NCBI GenBank assembly: GCA_033297075.1
Contig: MU858166.1
Coordinates: 1-64,000 of the forward strand
Reading direction: 5' to 3'
DNA length: 64,000 nt
Origin: Rhypophila decipiens
Taxonomy: Eukaryota > Ascomycota > Sordariomycetes > Sordariales > Naviculisporaceae
Part shown: positions 35,655-47,520 of the stretch, in pieces
Layout: each line of letters begins with the position of its first letter
Position numbering within the stretch: the first letter of the stretch is position 1
The notes under the pieces: model-generated
Database searches by the model: none
Seen by the model: only the letters and a program-made list of their open reading frames with translations
Told to the model about the DNA's origin: nothing
Program-made: the position numbers and the translations under genes

Positions 35655-37124
35655 ATGGGCTCCATCACACCAACGACCAGCTCTTCCGGGGAGAACCATA
35701 GCAGCGTTCCAAGCCCCGTCGTAATAATCGGCGCCGGAGTAGGCGGCCTAACCCTGGCACAATGCCTCACCAAGCTCTCCATTCCATTCCAGATATACGA
35801 GCGCGATCCAGATTGTCATTCCCGAACCCAGGGCTACGCCCTAGCGGTACACACAATCTTTGACCGTCTGACCGAAGCCTTTCCCTCCAACATGCCCCCT
35901 ATCCGGGAGACTGTTTCCCACTTGGCGCCATTGTTTCATTTACCCACGCAGTTTGTCATGTATAATGGTCTGGACGCCAAAGGACCGTTTGAATCCGACT
36001 CGAAGCGGATGGGTATCGAGACCAACGAGGAGAACAAGCTATTGAGAGCGAATCGCAGGCGTTTGAGGGAGTGGCTGGGTACGGGGATTGATGTCCAGTA
36101 TGGGAGGCAGGCTACTGGGATCGAGGAAGACGCAAAGGGCGGATTGGTGAATGTCAAGTTCAAGGACGGGAGCGAGGCTAGGGCGAGTTTGGTAGTCGGA
36201 TGCGATGGGACTAGGAGTCTTGGTTCGTTCATGTTCCTTTTTGCTTCCTCGCGTCAGTTTCTCTTGCGGTTGATAATGCTAACGCGCAATGCAAAACCCC
36301 CAAAACAGTCCGCCAATACCTCCTATCCGGGAAACCAGACCCCCTCCAAGACGTCCCCATCGCGTCCATCGTAGGCGAGGTCGAGCTCCACGGCGAGGAC
36401 ATGATCCGCCAGCTCGAAATCGCACATTCCGGAGCCGTCATCGTGCACCCGTCAGACGACCCAGGAGAGTACGTCATGAATTTTGTTGGGCTCAACGAAG
36501 TGCGGCCTGACGCGAAGAGCGCGCTGTTCTACTGGCTCGTATATTTCCACATTGGCGAGGACCAAGCTCCGATCTCGAGAGCCAAGTACAAGGAAGCGTG
36601 GAAAAGTCCCGAGACCTTTCTAGAGTTGGCGCTGGAAAAGACGAAGCGGTTCCATCCTGCTTTTCGGAACGTCATTGAGCGGACTGAGGTGCAGGGAATC
36701 AAGTTTCTGCCATTGGTGTTGAGAGACCTGGTCCTCAAGGCGGAGGATATCACGCCCGGCAGGGTCACGCTTCTCGGAGATGCCGCGCATTGTATGGTTC
36801 CTTGTGAGTGCTTCCCTCCTTTCCTGTCTTGTTGCATGCCCCTAGTTCTGACTGAAGGTTCTAGTCCGCGGAGAGGGAGGAATTCGGGCTATGGAGGACG
36901 CGCTCAGTCTGGCTGGGTACATCGAGCGCATCGTCAAAGGCGGCGAGGATATTCAGGAGGTCATGAGCGAGTATCAATCGACGCTTCTCGATCGGGGCGC
37001 CAAGTCGGTGTCCGAGTCGCGGCAGGCCTTCGAGCATATAAGCAAGGTCTGGACGCAGGGCATGCCGCCCATGTTGCTGGGATACCCGACGGTGCCGATT
37101 CCTAAGCGCAAGATTGTCATCTAG
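35655..37124 (+). CDS. FAD-dependent monooxygenase (aromatic hydroxylase type)
   Basis: Three-exon model: 35655-36222, 36309-36803, 36865-37124, giving 440 aa. The FAD-binding GxGxxG motif is VVIIGAGVGGLT at about 22-33. DGS..A.LVVGCDGTRS near 180-189 is the second FAD/NAD(P)H motif. GDAAHCMVPFRGEGG near 345-360 is the third, FAD-ribityl, motif and is split by intron 2. There is no signal peptide. The class hydroxylates or epoxidises aromatic and polyketide substrates with NAD(P)H and O2. No polyketide synthase or other cluster backbone is in the window, so the substrate is open. It converges with the CAP-domain gene, with only 84 bases between stop codons. Confidence 0.88.
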
Positions 37125-37208
37125 CAAGCAAGAAACGGCGTCGTCAACAATCAAAAATATTTGCCATGAGCCTCCAACCCAGTGAACGTACCTCTCTTGC
37201 AGACCTTA

Positions 37209-37895
37209 CTATCCCAGTAGCAGCGTCACCATCCAAAAGACAACGACTATTTCAAGCCCTATCACCGCTGATGCCCTTCCCGGCGCAAGACCAGTCTGCG
37301 CCATAACCTGGTTATCAAACTGGCCGATGATATTCCCCCTGGGCCAGTACTCACAGACCAAGTACCACCTCTTCTCCCGACCGCACCACTTCCTCCCACA
37401 TCCAACGTCAGTGGTATTCTTCCACACCAGCTGGGTAAAATGGCCCGTGGATTTGTCAAACCCGGGATTCCCAAAATCGTACATGTCCCGTTCGTTGCCC
37501 CATAGCTCGACACACCCGCTTACGGTATCGGAACAGCCAATCGCCAGATTCTCGCCGTAGGGTCCGCCCGAGTGCTCGAATTCACAGTCGGAGAGGGAGG
37601 ACAAGTACGACGAGGCGAATTTGGCGAGGGTGCTGTTGTATTCCACTGCCGAGGCGTTGTGTTGCTCGCGAAAGGTATTGGTGCTGTTTAGGATTGCGGA
37701 TTTGAATTTCTCGCCGGATCGGAACTCGGGTGCTAAGGATGCCGAGGGGGGAGAAGCGGTTCTGGTTACCACGATGGTGGTGTCTTGTGGTTGTCGCGCA
37801 TCAAGAATGGAGTCTGTGGCGTCTGACAGGGAGCCTGAGGTAAAAGTAAGGGAGAGGAGGAGAGTTTGGATGGAGCTCTGAAGGTGCATTGTCAC
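37209..37895 (-). CDS. Secreted CAP/PR-1-like (SCP/TAPS) protein, probably GPI-anchored
   Basis: This is a single exon for 228 aa. An N-terminal hydrophobic segment of about 22 residues is a signal peptide. The CAP domain spans about 65-200: FREQHNASAVEYNSTLAKFA, GGPYGENLA, GHFTQLVWKNTTDVGCG (CAP signature 1) and YLVCEYWPRGNIIG (signature 2). The His and Glu positions of the CAP cavity appear present. A hydrophobic C-terminus (SAVIGLEIVVVFWMVTLLLG) suggests a GPI anchor or membrane tail. Yeast Pry proteins of this family bind sterols and export lipids; this role is known of the family and only inferred here. Two Met codons (1 and 3) are possible starts. Confidence 0.88.
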   Translation of the reverse strand: MTMHLQSSIQTLLLSLTFTSGSLSDATDSILDARQPQDTTIVVTRTASPPSASLAPEFRSGEKFKSAILNSTNTFREQHNASAVEYNSTLAKFASSYLSSLSDCEFEHSGGPYGENLAIGCSDTVSGCVELWGNERDMYDFGNPGFDKSTGHFTQLVWKNTTDVGCGRKWCGREKRWYLVCEYWPRGNIIGQFDNQVMAQTGLAPGRASAVIGLEIVVVFWMVTLLLG

Positions 37896-40101
37896 GTATC
37901 ACGATCACGATGTTACGAAGACGGAAATAATGAAGAACTGGACGAGCTGGACTGAACACAGTATTTGACACATAACAAGATGAAGCTATCACAATGAAGA
38001 AGAACACGACACAGGGCTTCCTTGTTTATAGATCAAAGGAAAGACACCACACTCAGAATGATGACCTTTGTGACCCAAAACTTGTTTGATGTCGACGAAG
38101 CGAGCCCGAATGGTTGGCTGTCAGGGTCGAAGAAACAGGGCGGACCACGGTCTTGGTAAGCGACCTGGTTGGGCGGCCACCACCAAGAAAAGACCCCTAT
38201 GACGCAGGCGGCAGGAGCAGCGGGCGGAACAACACTTTCCCTCTCCCTCTCCCTCTGCCAACCCAGCCACAGCCACCTCAAACCCGTCCCGTCCCTCGGG
38301 CAGAAACAGCAAGACCAAGCCACAGATTTTCCCTCTCTCTCACGTGCTATTTCCTTGTCAAGCCACACAGAAAAAAAAAGGAAACAAACTTTCCCTCAGT
38401 GTGGAACCCATGAAAGCAGGGTGCACGGACCACCAACACCCGTCTATATATACGTCGCTTCCCGCAAACCAACTTCCTCCTTCTTTCTTCTTTTTTTTCT
38501 TCATACTTACCTTGGTTGGCTCTCCGGGAGATCAAGAATTCTTGGGAGCACTGTGGTTAGCCTGCATTGCACATCGCGGTTGCTGACTGCAGTTGGTAGC
38601 TCTTCGGGGCGTCTGGAACCGTAATTTTTGATTGCATACTTCGTCTTCACAAGACACAAACACTTTTTTCACTGTGAGCATCGGTTTTGTGGTGCCATGG
38701 AGAAGAAGATTCTCTTGTGGGTTAGAATGGTTTGGTGGTGTTGAGTTCGCTGGTTGTTTGAGCCTTTCAGTCGAGGATACACTTGGCTCGTCGGTCTGTG
38801 AAAGCCAATGGCGAACGAGTAAGCCTGGTGCACTATCGTGAGATTTTCTATGTGTTTACCTTGTTTGTGCGTGTGGCTTCATCGTCGTGATCATTTCGCC
38901 CCCGAAAACAGACCTGAACTTTCAACCGGATGACCTTTCCCTCCGTCCATTTTGCATCTACGTACTAGTAGCGAGCGCACAACTTTCTCATGGATCATCT
39001 CCGCCCCAGCTGTTCATCTCCATCTCTAGGGACACAGAGTTTTCGGGTTCCAACCCTCTGCATCTGGCTTTGGTGATCCGCACTCACACCATCATGGTAC
39101 TCAAAAATAACCCACCAAATGCCGTCGATCAGTCCCTCTTGAGCAGCCGGGATCCGGGCAACTCTCCAGCCTCTTAGAAATTTCAAGACCTCGTATAAGG
39201 ATCCGTGTCACTAATGCTTCAATTCCCGCACGACAATAGACAGAGGAAGCATGGAAATCACTCCACTCGCCGCAGCGCGATCCTCCCCGGGAGTCAGGCA
39301 GCAGGCCTCGGCTCTTTCCACTTCCTCTTCCATCTCCCCAAACGCCGGTACGGTGTTGGTCGGCTATTCTGTGAAGCCTGAATGCCCTCATTCTCTGGTC
39401 AGAACCTCAAGAGCCAATTTAGACTCCAGGCAGATTCCGTATTCTCCTGCCGTACAATGCCGAGAAAGCAAACGGAAGCACTTCAAGCTTCAAGCAGATT
39501 GATCATGTTTCCCTCTTCAATGGCCGTGGTCATGTCCAAAAGGGCCAATCCACATCCGCTTGATTGTGAGGATTGCGTGAGTTTGATCACAACCACACAA
39601 CTTGATCACGAAAAGCTACAACCGCCAAATAAAGCAAAGGACGGACAAAAGAGCTTGTATGGAAATTGTGCAATTATCTTGATAAACATTACGTGCGTGT
39701 GCTAAACTACAAAAAAAATAATAATAATAAAACGCCACAACTCCATGCAGTGGCCTTCCAGGCACCCGTGAAAGATTCAATGCCCCAACTTATGCAAGCC
39801 CGAACCGTGATATGCTCCACCCAGTGCTGCGTATCTCATTCCCCGGGCCATTGCGGTCCAAATTCTAATGTCTCGTAATGTACATGCGGTTAATACATGT
39901 AGTTGGGTATTTATTAGTTAAAAGCAATCTCGGTGTCTTGTTAGGTGGGTATTGCGATGAGTGTTGAGGATAATGCGTGAGCATATCCGAAAATATCGTT
40001 ATCCATGATATATTGGATCATGAATGTAAATATCGCGGTTATATGTATGGTCATGATGTGGTGTTGCGCAGCTCGCGGCTATTCGATGCTTCGGAGTGAT
40101 A
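37896..40101. other. 2.2-kb intergenic stretch
   Basis: It holds the promoter of the CAP gene and the 3' flank of the 740-aa gene. I see no gene. Simple sequence includes a CCCTCT run near 38240 and an A/AAT tract near 39710-39730. Confidence 0.45.
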
Positions 40102-42391
40102 TCAAGGCTCCCCAGAGACCTTCCTCATAACCCGCTGCTTAAACGACTGCGGCGAAAATGGTCTCGGCTGATCCTGATTCTCGATATTCGTAAGAAAGGA
40201 AGAGCAAGCGGCACTACCACCGCTGCCGCTGCTTCCGGCAGTCATACTGCCCAGGGAAGGGCTAATATTCCCCTTTCCCATCCCTGTGTTGTTGCATGTA
40301 TTGTCTGTCTTGATGCGCAAACCAGGCTGACAATGTCTAAGGGTCCTTCTCTGACTCTGCCCTTGCGATGATGCTCTGACCAGCGTGTCAGACGATCGGG
40401 CCATCTCCCTGCACTGGCATGATTCCATTTCGCACACCTCGCAGGGGATGCCAATACCCGAGTCTCTGGACTCTCGGGAGCAGTCGTAATCACTTTGATT
40501 GTCGCCGCTTGTAATCGAGAGGTCGCCGGTGGCTGGCGTTTGTGGGGATGGTGTAGGAGATCGCGCATGGATTGCATGCGATGGTGGTAGTGAAAGGAAA
40601 AGTCGGGATGCCCTGTTGGACGAGCGAGTGCTGTTTGAGCGTTGAAGTTGGCTAGGTGTGATGTTAGTTAACGAATGTAAAGGTAATGGAGTCGTGTGGT
40701 CGGTGTTTTCGGCCATGTTTAAAGGAAATCGTGGTGTGCTGGGAACAGATGTGCTGTAGAGCATGCTGGTCCTCTTGGAGTTGCGTTTCTGTCTCCTCGC
40801 CAGGACTGCGTGGTCGGCTGAATGGGCCGTAGGGGGTGGTTCATGTTGTAAATGTGCGTCGGTTCCAGGGGAAGCAGTTCGGTTGAGGCAGTTCCTCATG
40901 GTATTTGCCCGGTGCGTCTCGAACGTCAACTCCAGTTGACCGGCCAAGAATCGGCAAAAGTCGCTGTCGGTCTCTGGTGGTAGGAAGAGTCGGAGGGTCT
41001 CTTGTAGACTCGCTTTCAATGTGTCCTGCCCGTCGTTGAATTGCTGCTCAACTTCGACCAGTTCGACAATGGGGTGGAAGTCTGATATGTTATTAGCCGA
41101 CGGTCTCAACTTCGTATCGATGGGCCCTCGAAACTCGTTAGTCTTACCGGGTGCGGGGACGTCTTCATTCGCCGGGAATACGACTCGCCAGATGTCCTCC
41201 CAAGTCTCAACAGACGCATGTCCGACGACCAGTTCCCTGTCTACAGAATCGGTAATGCCATCCTCCGGATCCGCAACCGACTCCTCTGAAATGCTCTCAC
41301 AGATCTGGTCTTTCGGTAGCATCATGTGTTGGTCGAGTGCCGTCTCGGATTCGAAACCTAGCTTACATCGTCTGCACTGATGGAGCACCTTCTTGCGTCT
41401 GTGATAACTGGTGATGTGGTGTCTGCGAGCGTGTCAGTTCTTGGTCCCCGGCTTAAATCAAGAGCAGTCCTATACGAGATATAACAAACCTCAGTTCTTG
41501 CGTCGAGCCAAACAAGGTCTTGGCGCAGTGAGTGTGATCCCGAACGTTGAATCTGGCCGGATTCCTCCTCCTGAAGGGACAGGGGTACAGCAGATCTGAC
41601 CGAGTTTCCTCCTCTAGCAACTTTCCTCGGTTCGCAGAAGGCGCCTCTGATGCATCCGAGTCGAGCCCATCTTCCCAGACCTTCCAGGGAGCCGCGTCAT
41701 TACTGTGGCCCATGTGCTGAGTTGTTGCTGGTGAGAGAATAGACAGTGGACGGGTGGCGTACTGCCGAGATATCCGAGTCGAGGGCGGCGCCATGGGCGA
41801 CATCTTTGGTCTCGGTCCAGACTTGATGTACTGGCTTGACCTCGATGACGATGACAGCGGTGATGGCCGGTTTGGGCGTGACATGCTGGTTGGCCGGAAT
41901 AGAGGATCTCGCTTGGTTTGTGAACTCGGAAGTTTCGGATATGAGTCGTTCTCTTTTTGCTGGTGTCCGTCACCTTCCTCAGGGTGAGCTTTTCTGGTCT
42001 CGGAGACGCTGTCATTATGAGACCCCCTCATCAACGTCATCCGACGTGAACAATGCAGATTTCGCGATGAATCCTCCAGAGCCATCAAAGGCAGGTCGAA
42101 AGACGTCGTAGAATCAGGTGCGAAAAGCGTGGGAAAGGGTAGTTCTGTCGCGTCCTCCTCTTTTAGTCCTTCCGGCTCATCCGTTTGTTCCACGTCCTCC
42201 AATTCTTCCTCTTGTCGTTGGTCCTTGTCGTCGCCGTCACCGTCCTGAGCAGAGCAAACTGCCGCCACCGCAGTGGATCCGTCTGGGGCTCTGGGTTGGA
42301 GGACTACACCAACCAGAGAGGAAGCGCCTGGATCGTCATCTTGGGAACTTGATTCCACTGGCTGGTCGAGCCAGCGGGACCAAAGGTCCAT
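40102..42391 (-). CDS. Fungal C2H2-like zinc-finger protein, 740 aa
   Basis: Two-exon model on the minus strand: 42391-41490 and 41422-40102, giving 740 aa. The N-terminal 260 residues are acidic and Ser/Pro-rich. Around the splice junction lies a zinc-binding region: YPCPFRRRNPARFNVRDH, then THC, then HHITSYHRRKKVLHQCRRC and GFESETALDQHM. This matches a group of fungal proteins with degenerate C2H2 fingers (CPFRRRNPxxFNVRD followed by a CxxC-x-FxxxxxLxxH finger). The remaining 400 residues are low complexity with many Ser, Thr and Pro. I chose the Met at 42391 (MDLWSRWLDQ), because upstream residues in frame look non-coding. The role is unknown; nuclear regulation is a guess. Confidence 0.78.
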
Positions 42392-43439
42392 GCCTGCTCT
42401 AACGTATACATAAGGGAGGCACACGTGGGTGAGCCAGCCACAGAGAGAGCAGATTGGACGTCGAGTTTTTGCAGAGGTCGTAAAGGTCGGGAGCCGGCGT
42501 CCACACACAATCTAGAAGCGCAGAAGGGGTGAGGGCGCAAATGAAGATTTTGAAGAAACAGGCAAACATGTGATTTTGATTTGCTGGCTCCGTTCTTGGT
42601 GTACCACCCTGGATCAAAGGAGGTGTGGATGAGTGTGGATCGAGATGGAGAGCCAAGACCGCTAGCGCTAGCCCGAGGCAAGCTGCGCGGAGATTTGATA
42701 TCGCCCCTGATTGGCCCGCGACCTTCCCGAAAAACCTCCAACTGCCAATCGAAGCTGCCCATTGGCCGGGCCAGTCGCCCATTCAGTGCTCGATGCTCCG
42801 TTCTTGACCGTTGATTTGACTCTTGTTGCGTGGAGCAAATATCAAACATGGTCAGCCTTAATTTCATGCGAAAAGACGACTGCAACCCCATTTGCCCCGC
42901 GTTTTCGTCTTTACGGTCATGTTGTCCAAGTCCGCACATTCCCGTGGCCCCTTGTTTTGGCGCCATGTCCACAGAAAAGTCTCTGGAATGCACATGACGT
43001 CAATCTCGGTCATTACTTGTCACCCCTTTCCTGCAGAGACAGTCAAGTCATGAGACTTGAATGCGACTTTCATGCGACTTTCATGCGCTCCAGAAGTGGA
43101 AGGTTCTTCTGTTCTCGAACGCCTCCACGTCCAACAAAGGCTTGAGAGGCCAGTCCGTTGGAGCCATCGAGCCCAGGCCATCAAGACTTGTATTAATGGT
43201 GGGTTGGAAGATGGACGGATCCTCGACGCACAGGTATTCTACCCCGGGTACCCGTTCCCGACATGTACATTCACTGGTCGACGGGACGGCCCATGGACCG
43301 CCACTATCACGCCGCGTGGAATCGTTTTCCACGTGGAGAGTACGGGTACCCATGGGGCCTGTCCGCCGTGTCATTTGAGGCGTAAAATCCTGACACCGGG
43401 GTCTGAAAACCAGTCTTATTATAAATTAAATATTACAAC
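42392..43439. other. Intergenic, promoter side of the 740-aa gene
   Basis: These 1.0 kb hold the promoter of the 740-aa gene and the 3' flank of the MFS gene. No gene is seen. Confidence 0.45.
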
Positions 43440-45646
43440 TTACCGGAACCATTGCCGGCAGTCCAAGATATGTAAACGACATGACACTATTATAACTACT
43501 ATCCACATGACGATGGATATCTGCCAGGCATGGTTGTCTAGATTACGAGATTTGTTAGAGAGCTGAGCCATGGGGTAGGGAGATGACTTGAACACGTACA
43601 GAATGGAGCCTGTGATGCCGGCCATATAAGGACCTGTGACCATGAAAGAATGGCGTAGAGTCCGGCAATAGAGTAGCCGACGATCAGGGTACGGGCTTCT
43701 GAATCATGAGGCAATCTGGAGTAGGCGTAAACATTTTCCGTCATCTTGAGGTCGACCGCGTGGAGGATAACTTACAGATCAGACAGCCACGACATGACGA
43801 GTGGCGCTGTTCCCAAGCTCAAGTAGAGCATGAAATAGCTGGCATACGCCGCTGAGAGAGGTGTACTATCGGGATGGGCGGTCCAGATGGTCATGATAGT
43901 GCAGGGAATGAGTCCGATGACGGCTATGTTGAAGTTAGTAGGTGTGGCCACAATCCCTGTCTTGAGCCACGAAGATTCTCGAGGACTTACCCTGTGCAAT
44001 AAGCAATGTCCACCGGGTCTGGAAGAGATCAGAGAGAATCGCCCATATCCAAACTTGCTAGTGGTCAGCACAAAGCAGGTACGCACGCTATGGGAGAGAC
44101 ATACCGAAGAAAATGTTAATGACTCCGCCTGCAATGGGGATTGAGTTCACCTCCTCGGTCGTCCATCTCGGCGTCCCGTCCGGGTTGGTCAAGCTCTTGA
44201 GAAACAGATTAAAGTAGTTGTATCCATATGGAGCGAGAACTGCAGAAATGTAAAGGGCAGGGATTAGGTATGCGGTCCCCATGGAAAACGTCCGTCTAAG
44301 AGCTCAGTTAGCCCGCGTTTGGATATACTCTGCCCCTGGCACTCACTTGGCGCTTTCCCAGCTGATTCGCTTTGCATCCTGCCGTCCATGTCGTTTCAGT
44401 CGCTCGGCAGCCATGGCAGTGTGTTTAGTTGAGAGCCAATAGGCACGCGGATTCGGATTGCTCGGGTAGTCCGGGATCATGAAGAATCCAGCCAGGCCAA
44501 CAAGCAAAGTGATTACTCCATTGATAACAAAGAGCCAACTGGAGTCAATGTTAGTGGCGACTACGCCAAGGCACGCGACATGGAGGAGGATATAGTACGT
44601 ACCGCCATCCCTTGAGGCCAAACTTGCCATCCAACGTCTCGAGGATCGCAACTTGCAGGGCACCAGACATCATCTGCCCCAAGGCCTGGCAGGAGTGGTA
44701 GAAGCCCATTCTCTTGGCAAGTTCGGTTGGGGTATACCAGTACACTTCAAAGTGTTAGTATCAATCATCCATGTGAGGACCTGCATAGGTAGTGAGAGCA
44801 CTTACTGAATAGTGTCATCATGCCTGGCCAGGCACTGCTCTCAAACAAGCCGAGAAAGACGCGCAAGACGTAGACGTGTTTTGCATTCTGAGCCAGAGCG
44901 ATAAGCCCCGTTATGAGACCCCATCCAATTTCAAGGCCTGGCAGCCAGTAGCTTGGCCGAACATATGTTATGATTATTTGCGAGGGTATAAGCATGAGGC
45001 AGTATGAGATGCTGAAGTATGTAGTGAAGCTTGATTGGCAGACTCATGCGTTAGCATCTGTCTCATTTCATAAGAGAGATGCTCACTCACTAGTTAAGCT
45101 CGTCTCCATAAAGCCCCAAGTCTTCTTTCATGCCAGATACATAGGCAGAGCTGATGTTTGTTTGATCGAGGTACCTGGCAGCAACGCGTTAGTTGAACCC
45201 CAAAAAGAGGTCTGCAGACCACGGAGCAATACAGAACGCTTACTTGATGACTAGAATAAACAAAGCAGTGAGATTAGCCACAATACCCATGAAGCAGTAG
45301 ACGGCTGAAACTCACCCTGAGAGACGCAGCCAAATATAAGAAGAAAATAATCCAGCCGACGAACCAAGTCCTGCTCCACCGGTGAGCGCTTCTCATGGCG
45401 CTGGAAGAAGGCAATCCGATCGGTGATGGATTCGATAGGCGGAAACGTGAACAGCTCCCTTATCGACGGGGAGCGCCCCAGGAGCGGCCTGTTCTCATCG
45501 TGAGGGGATGCGTCGGCTTGGTTTACCGCGAGGGACGATCTGTCGTGATAAGGCGAAGCTTCTTCGGTGCTGATATCAGAGTCGAGATCTGAACTACTGT
45601 CGTCGATGTCAATGGGAAAAGAGTGGTATCGGGGTTGAGATGCCAT
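43440..45646 (-). CDS. MFS anion:cation symporter (Dal5/Seo1/Liz1-type permease)
   Basis: Eleven-exon model on the minus strand: 45646-45316, 45250-45244, 45174-45091, 45029-44806, 44744-44603, 44538-44347, 44295-44105, 44053-43991, 43923-43776, 43715-43600, 43537-43440, giving 531 aa. Every join keeps frame. Exon 2 has only 7 nt (the VIK codons of VSQVIKYLDQTN). Family motifs: [68 protein letters not shown]. About 12 membrane segments are expected. Relatives carry allantoate, pantothenate, biotin precursors or sulfonates across the plasma membrane. A Met at 45733 would add 29 residues; I prefer 45646. The TauD-type gene lies 592 bases upstream on the same strand, suggesting sulfonate transport. 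Confidence 0.88.
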
Positions 45647-46238
45647 GTTGCTGTACATATATGCACGCCCGCCCAATGAGAGGGACAGGAGGGAGGGCCG
45701 CTTGAGCCGATAAGGAGTGTGAGATTCGGACACGCTCGGGAATGATGACGGGCCCGAATCGGTCGCCGTTTGCGGTGTATAATTTTAGTGTATCATGTTA
45801 AGGCGCTTTTCGCGATATACTTTATAAATCGACGGTCGTTGATGAGATCCAACCCGTTGGATGAAGTTGAGCTGATAAGGAATCGAGATGTTGTTTGACG
45901 AGTCAGGCGGGACAATGTTCGCAAGGAGTGTCATCCGCCAAGCGCTGGCAGCTGACCCTTGCTGACCCCCAACCCCCAGAGAAGTGGAGCACGCTTGTGA
46001 CCGTTGGGGCTTAGTGCATCGATAGGCGAGCTGGGCAACGGGTCCCGGCCCCTAAAAGAACCCGCTGGGGAGAAAAACAACAAGCCAGCTTTCATGATGT
46101 TTTACCCCGGATCTTGATCAAAACACCACCAATCCATGGCGACAGATATCAAAAGTTCAGGATCATTCATTCGTCTTTATAACTAACCGACAAGCAGATA
46201 ACAAAGGGGAAAACACTACAAAATGGGACCATTTCCTC
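45647..46238. promoter_or_regulatory. Intergenic between TauD-type and MFS genes
   Basis: This 592-base stretch holds the 3' flank of the TauD-type gene and the MFS promoter, both on the minus strand. No further gene is seen. Confidence 0.5.
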
Positions 46239-47520
46239 TCACAAATTCGTAGTCCCAAGCGCCTCCCTCCGGCTCGTACTCGCGGGATCAAAATACGGCC
46301 TCTCGCCCAAACTCACAGCGCGGTTCCCCTTGCGCTCGCCCAGTCCCTCCTCAAAGATATAATCCGGCGTGGCAGCATGATACACGCTCCGATTATCCCA
46401 AATAGCCACATCGTTCTCGCTCTTCCACTTGAACCGGACCTGCAGATCGTGATTCTCCACAATGAGCTGGACAAACCAGTTCAAAAAGTGCTTGCTCTCG
46501 TCGTCTGACAAGCCGTGGATCCTCTGCACATGATGGCCCACCGCAAACACGCTCTTCCACCCCGTCACCGGGTTCGTCCGGATCACGGGGTGAATCGCCT
46601 CCAGGATCTCACCCACGTTCTCGGGCGCGCCTCTCGGGGCCGTGTACACGTCAAAGTTGTTGCGCTTGGCGGCTTCGTTGAACCCAGGCTGGGCGTAATG
46701 TGCCGTCAGGGTGTCGAGGAATCCGCGCAGGGTAGGTGAGATGCGATCGTACAGCTCATAGCCAGATGCCCAGAGGGTGTCGCCGCCCGTCTTGGGCAGT
46801 TGAGTCAGACGGAGCAGGGCATAGTCGCTTGGGATCGGCTCGAACGTGATGTCGGAATGCCATTGGTTCTTGCCGCTCTGGCGGCGCGAGTTGGCGCCCT
46901 GGTTGAAGAAGCGGTCCTTGTAGAGCTTCTTGGCTTGCTCCGACGAGATGACCGAGATCTCGTCGTCTTTGCCGCCCAGCTCGCGACCGGCGTTGGAGAT
47001 GGGGTGGATGTGCAGGCCTGAAGTAGCAGGCTTTCCGGCGAGCTGGCCCAGGCGCTGGACGAGTTCCTTTTGCAGGTCGTCGGTGAGGCCGTTTTGCGCG
47101 CGGAAGAAGACGACGCCGCGTTGCGAAACTAGATAGGAAATGACACGTCAGCAACGATGAAAGTAAGGATTGCCCGTCACGCAACAACATACTGGTGATG
47201 GCAAGGTCCCGGAGGAGCTCGTCCGAGTTGGGTGCACGGAGAAGTCCCACAAGGTCCACGTTGGGATATTCACGGCCGATGACAGGCGTCACATCGAAAG
47301 ACTGGAGGTGGTTGAGGACGCCGCTGAGCTTTAGGGGTTCCTTGTGGCTTTCCAATCTCTTCGGGCCGGCTTCGCCCTCGGGCTCGGGAGCTTTTGTCTC
47401 GACAGGCTTGACCTCAAGCGTGTCGGCGGGTGCAATCTCCTTCACGGTCTGGACTGGGACGATCTTCTCCTTGATGTCGTGCGCCGTCTGCTGGACGGTT
47501 TCAACTGCCGAGGGAGACAT
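46239..47520 (-). CDS. TauD/TfdA-type Fe(II)/2-oxoglutarate dioxygenase
   Basis: Two-exon model on the minus strand: 47520-47193 and 47128-46239, giving 405 aa; the 64-nt intron (gtatgt to atctag) keeps frame. The Fe(II) triad is visible: H200 and D202 in NQWHSDITF and H360 in SVYHAATPD. An Arg about 19 residues after H360 (GNRAVS) fits 2-oxoglutarate binding. Other family motifs are RGVVFFR and GGDTLWASGYELYDRISP. The enzymes hydroxylate and cleave sulfonates such as taurine, or sulfate esters, releasing sulfite or sulfate (yeast Jlp1 is the model). The first 60 residues are a variable charged extension. The neighbouring permease gene on the same strand supports an uptake-plus-cleavage pair. 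Confidence 0.9.
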
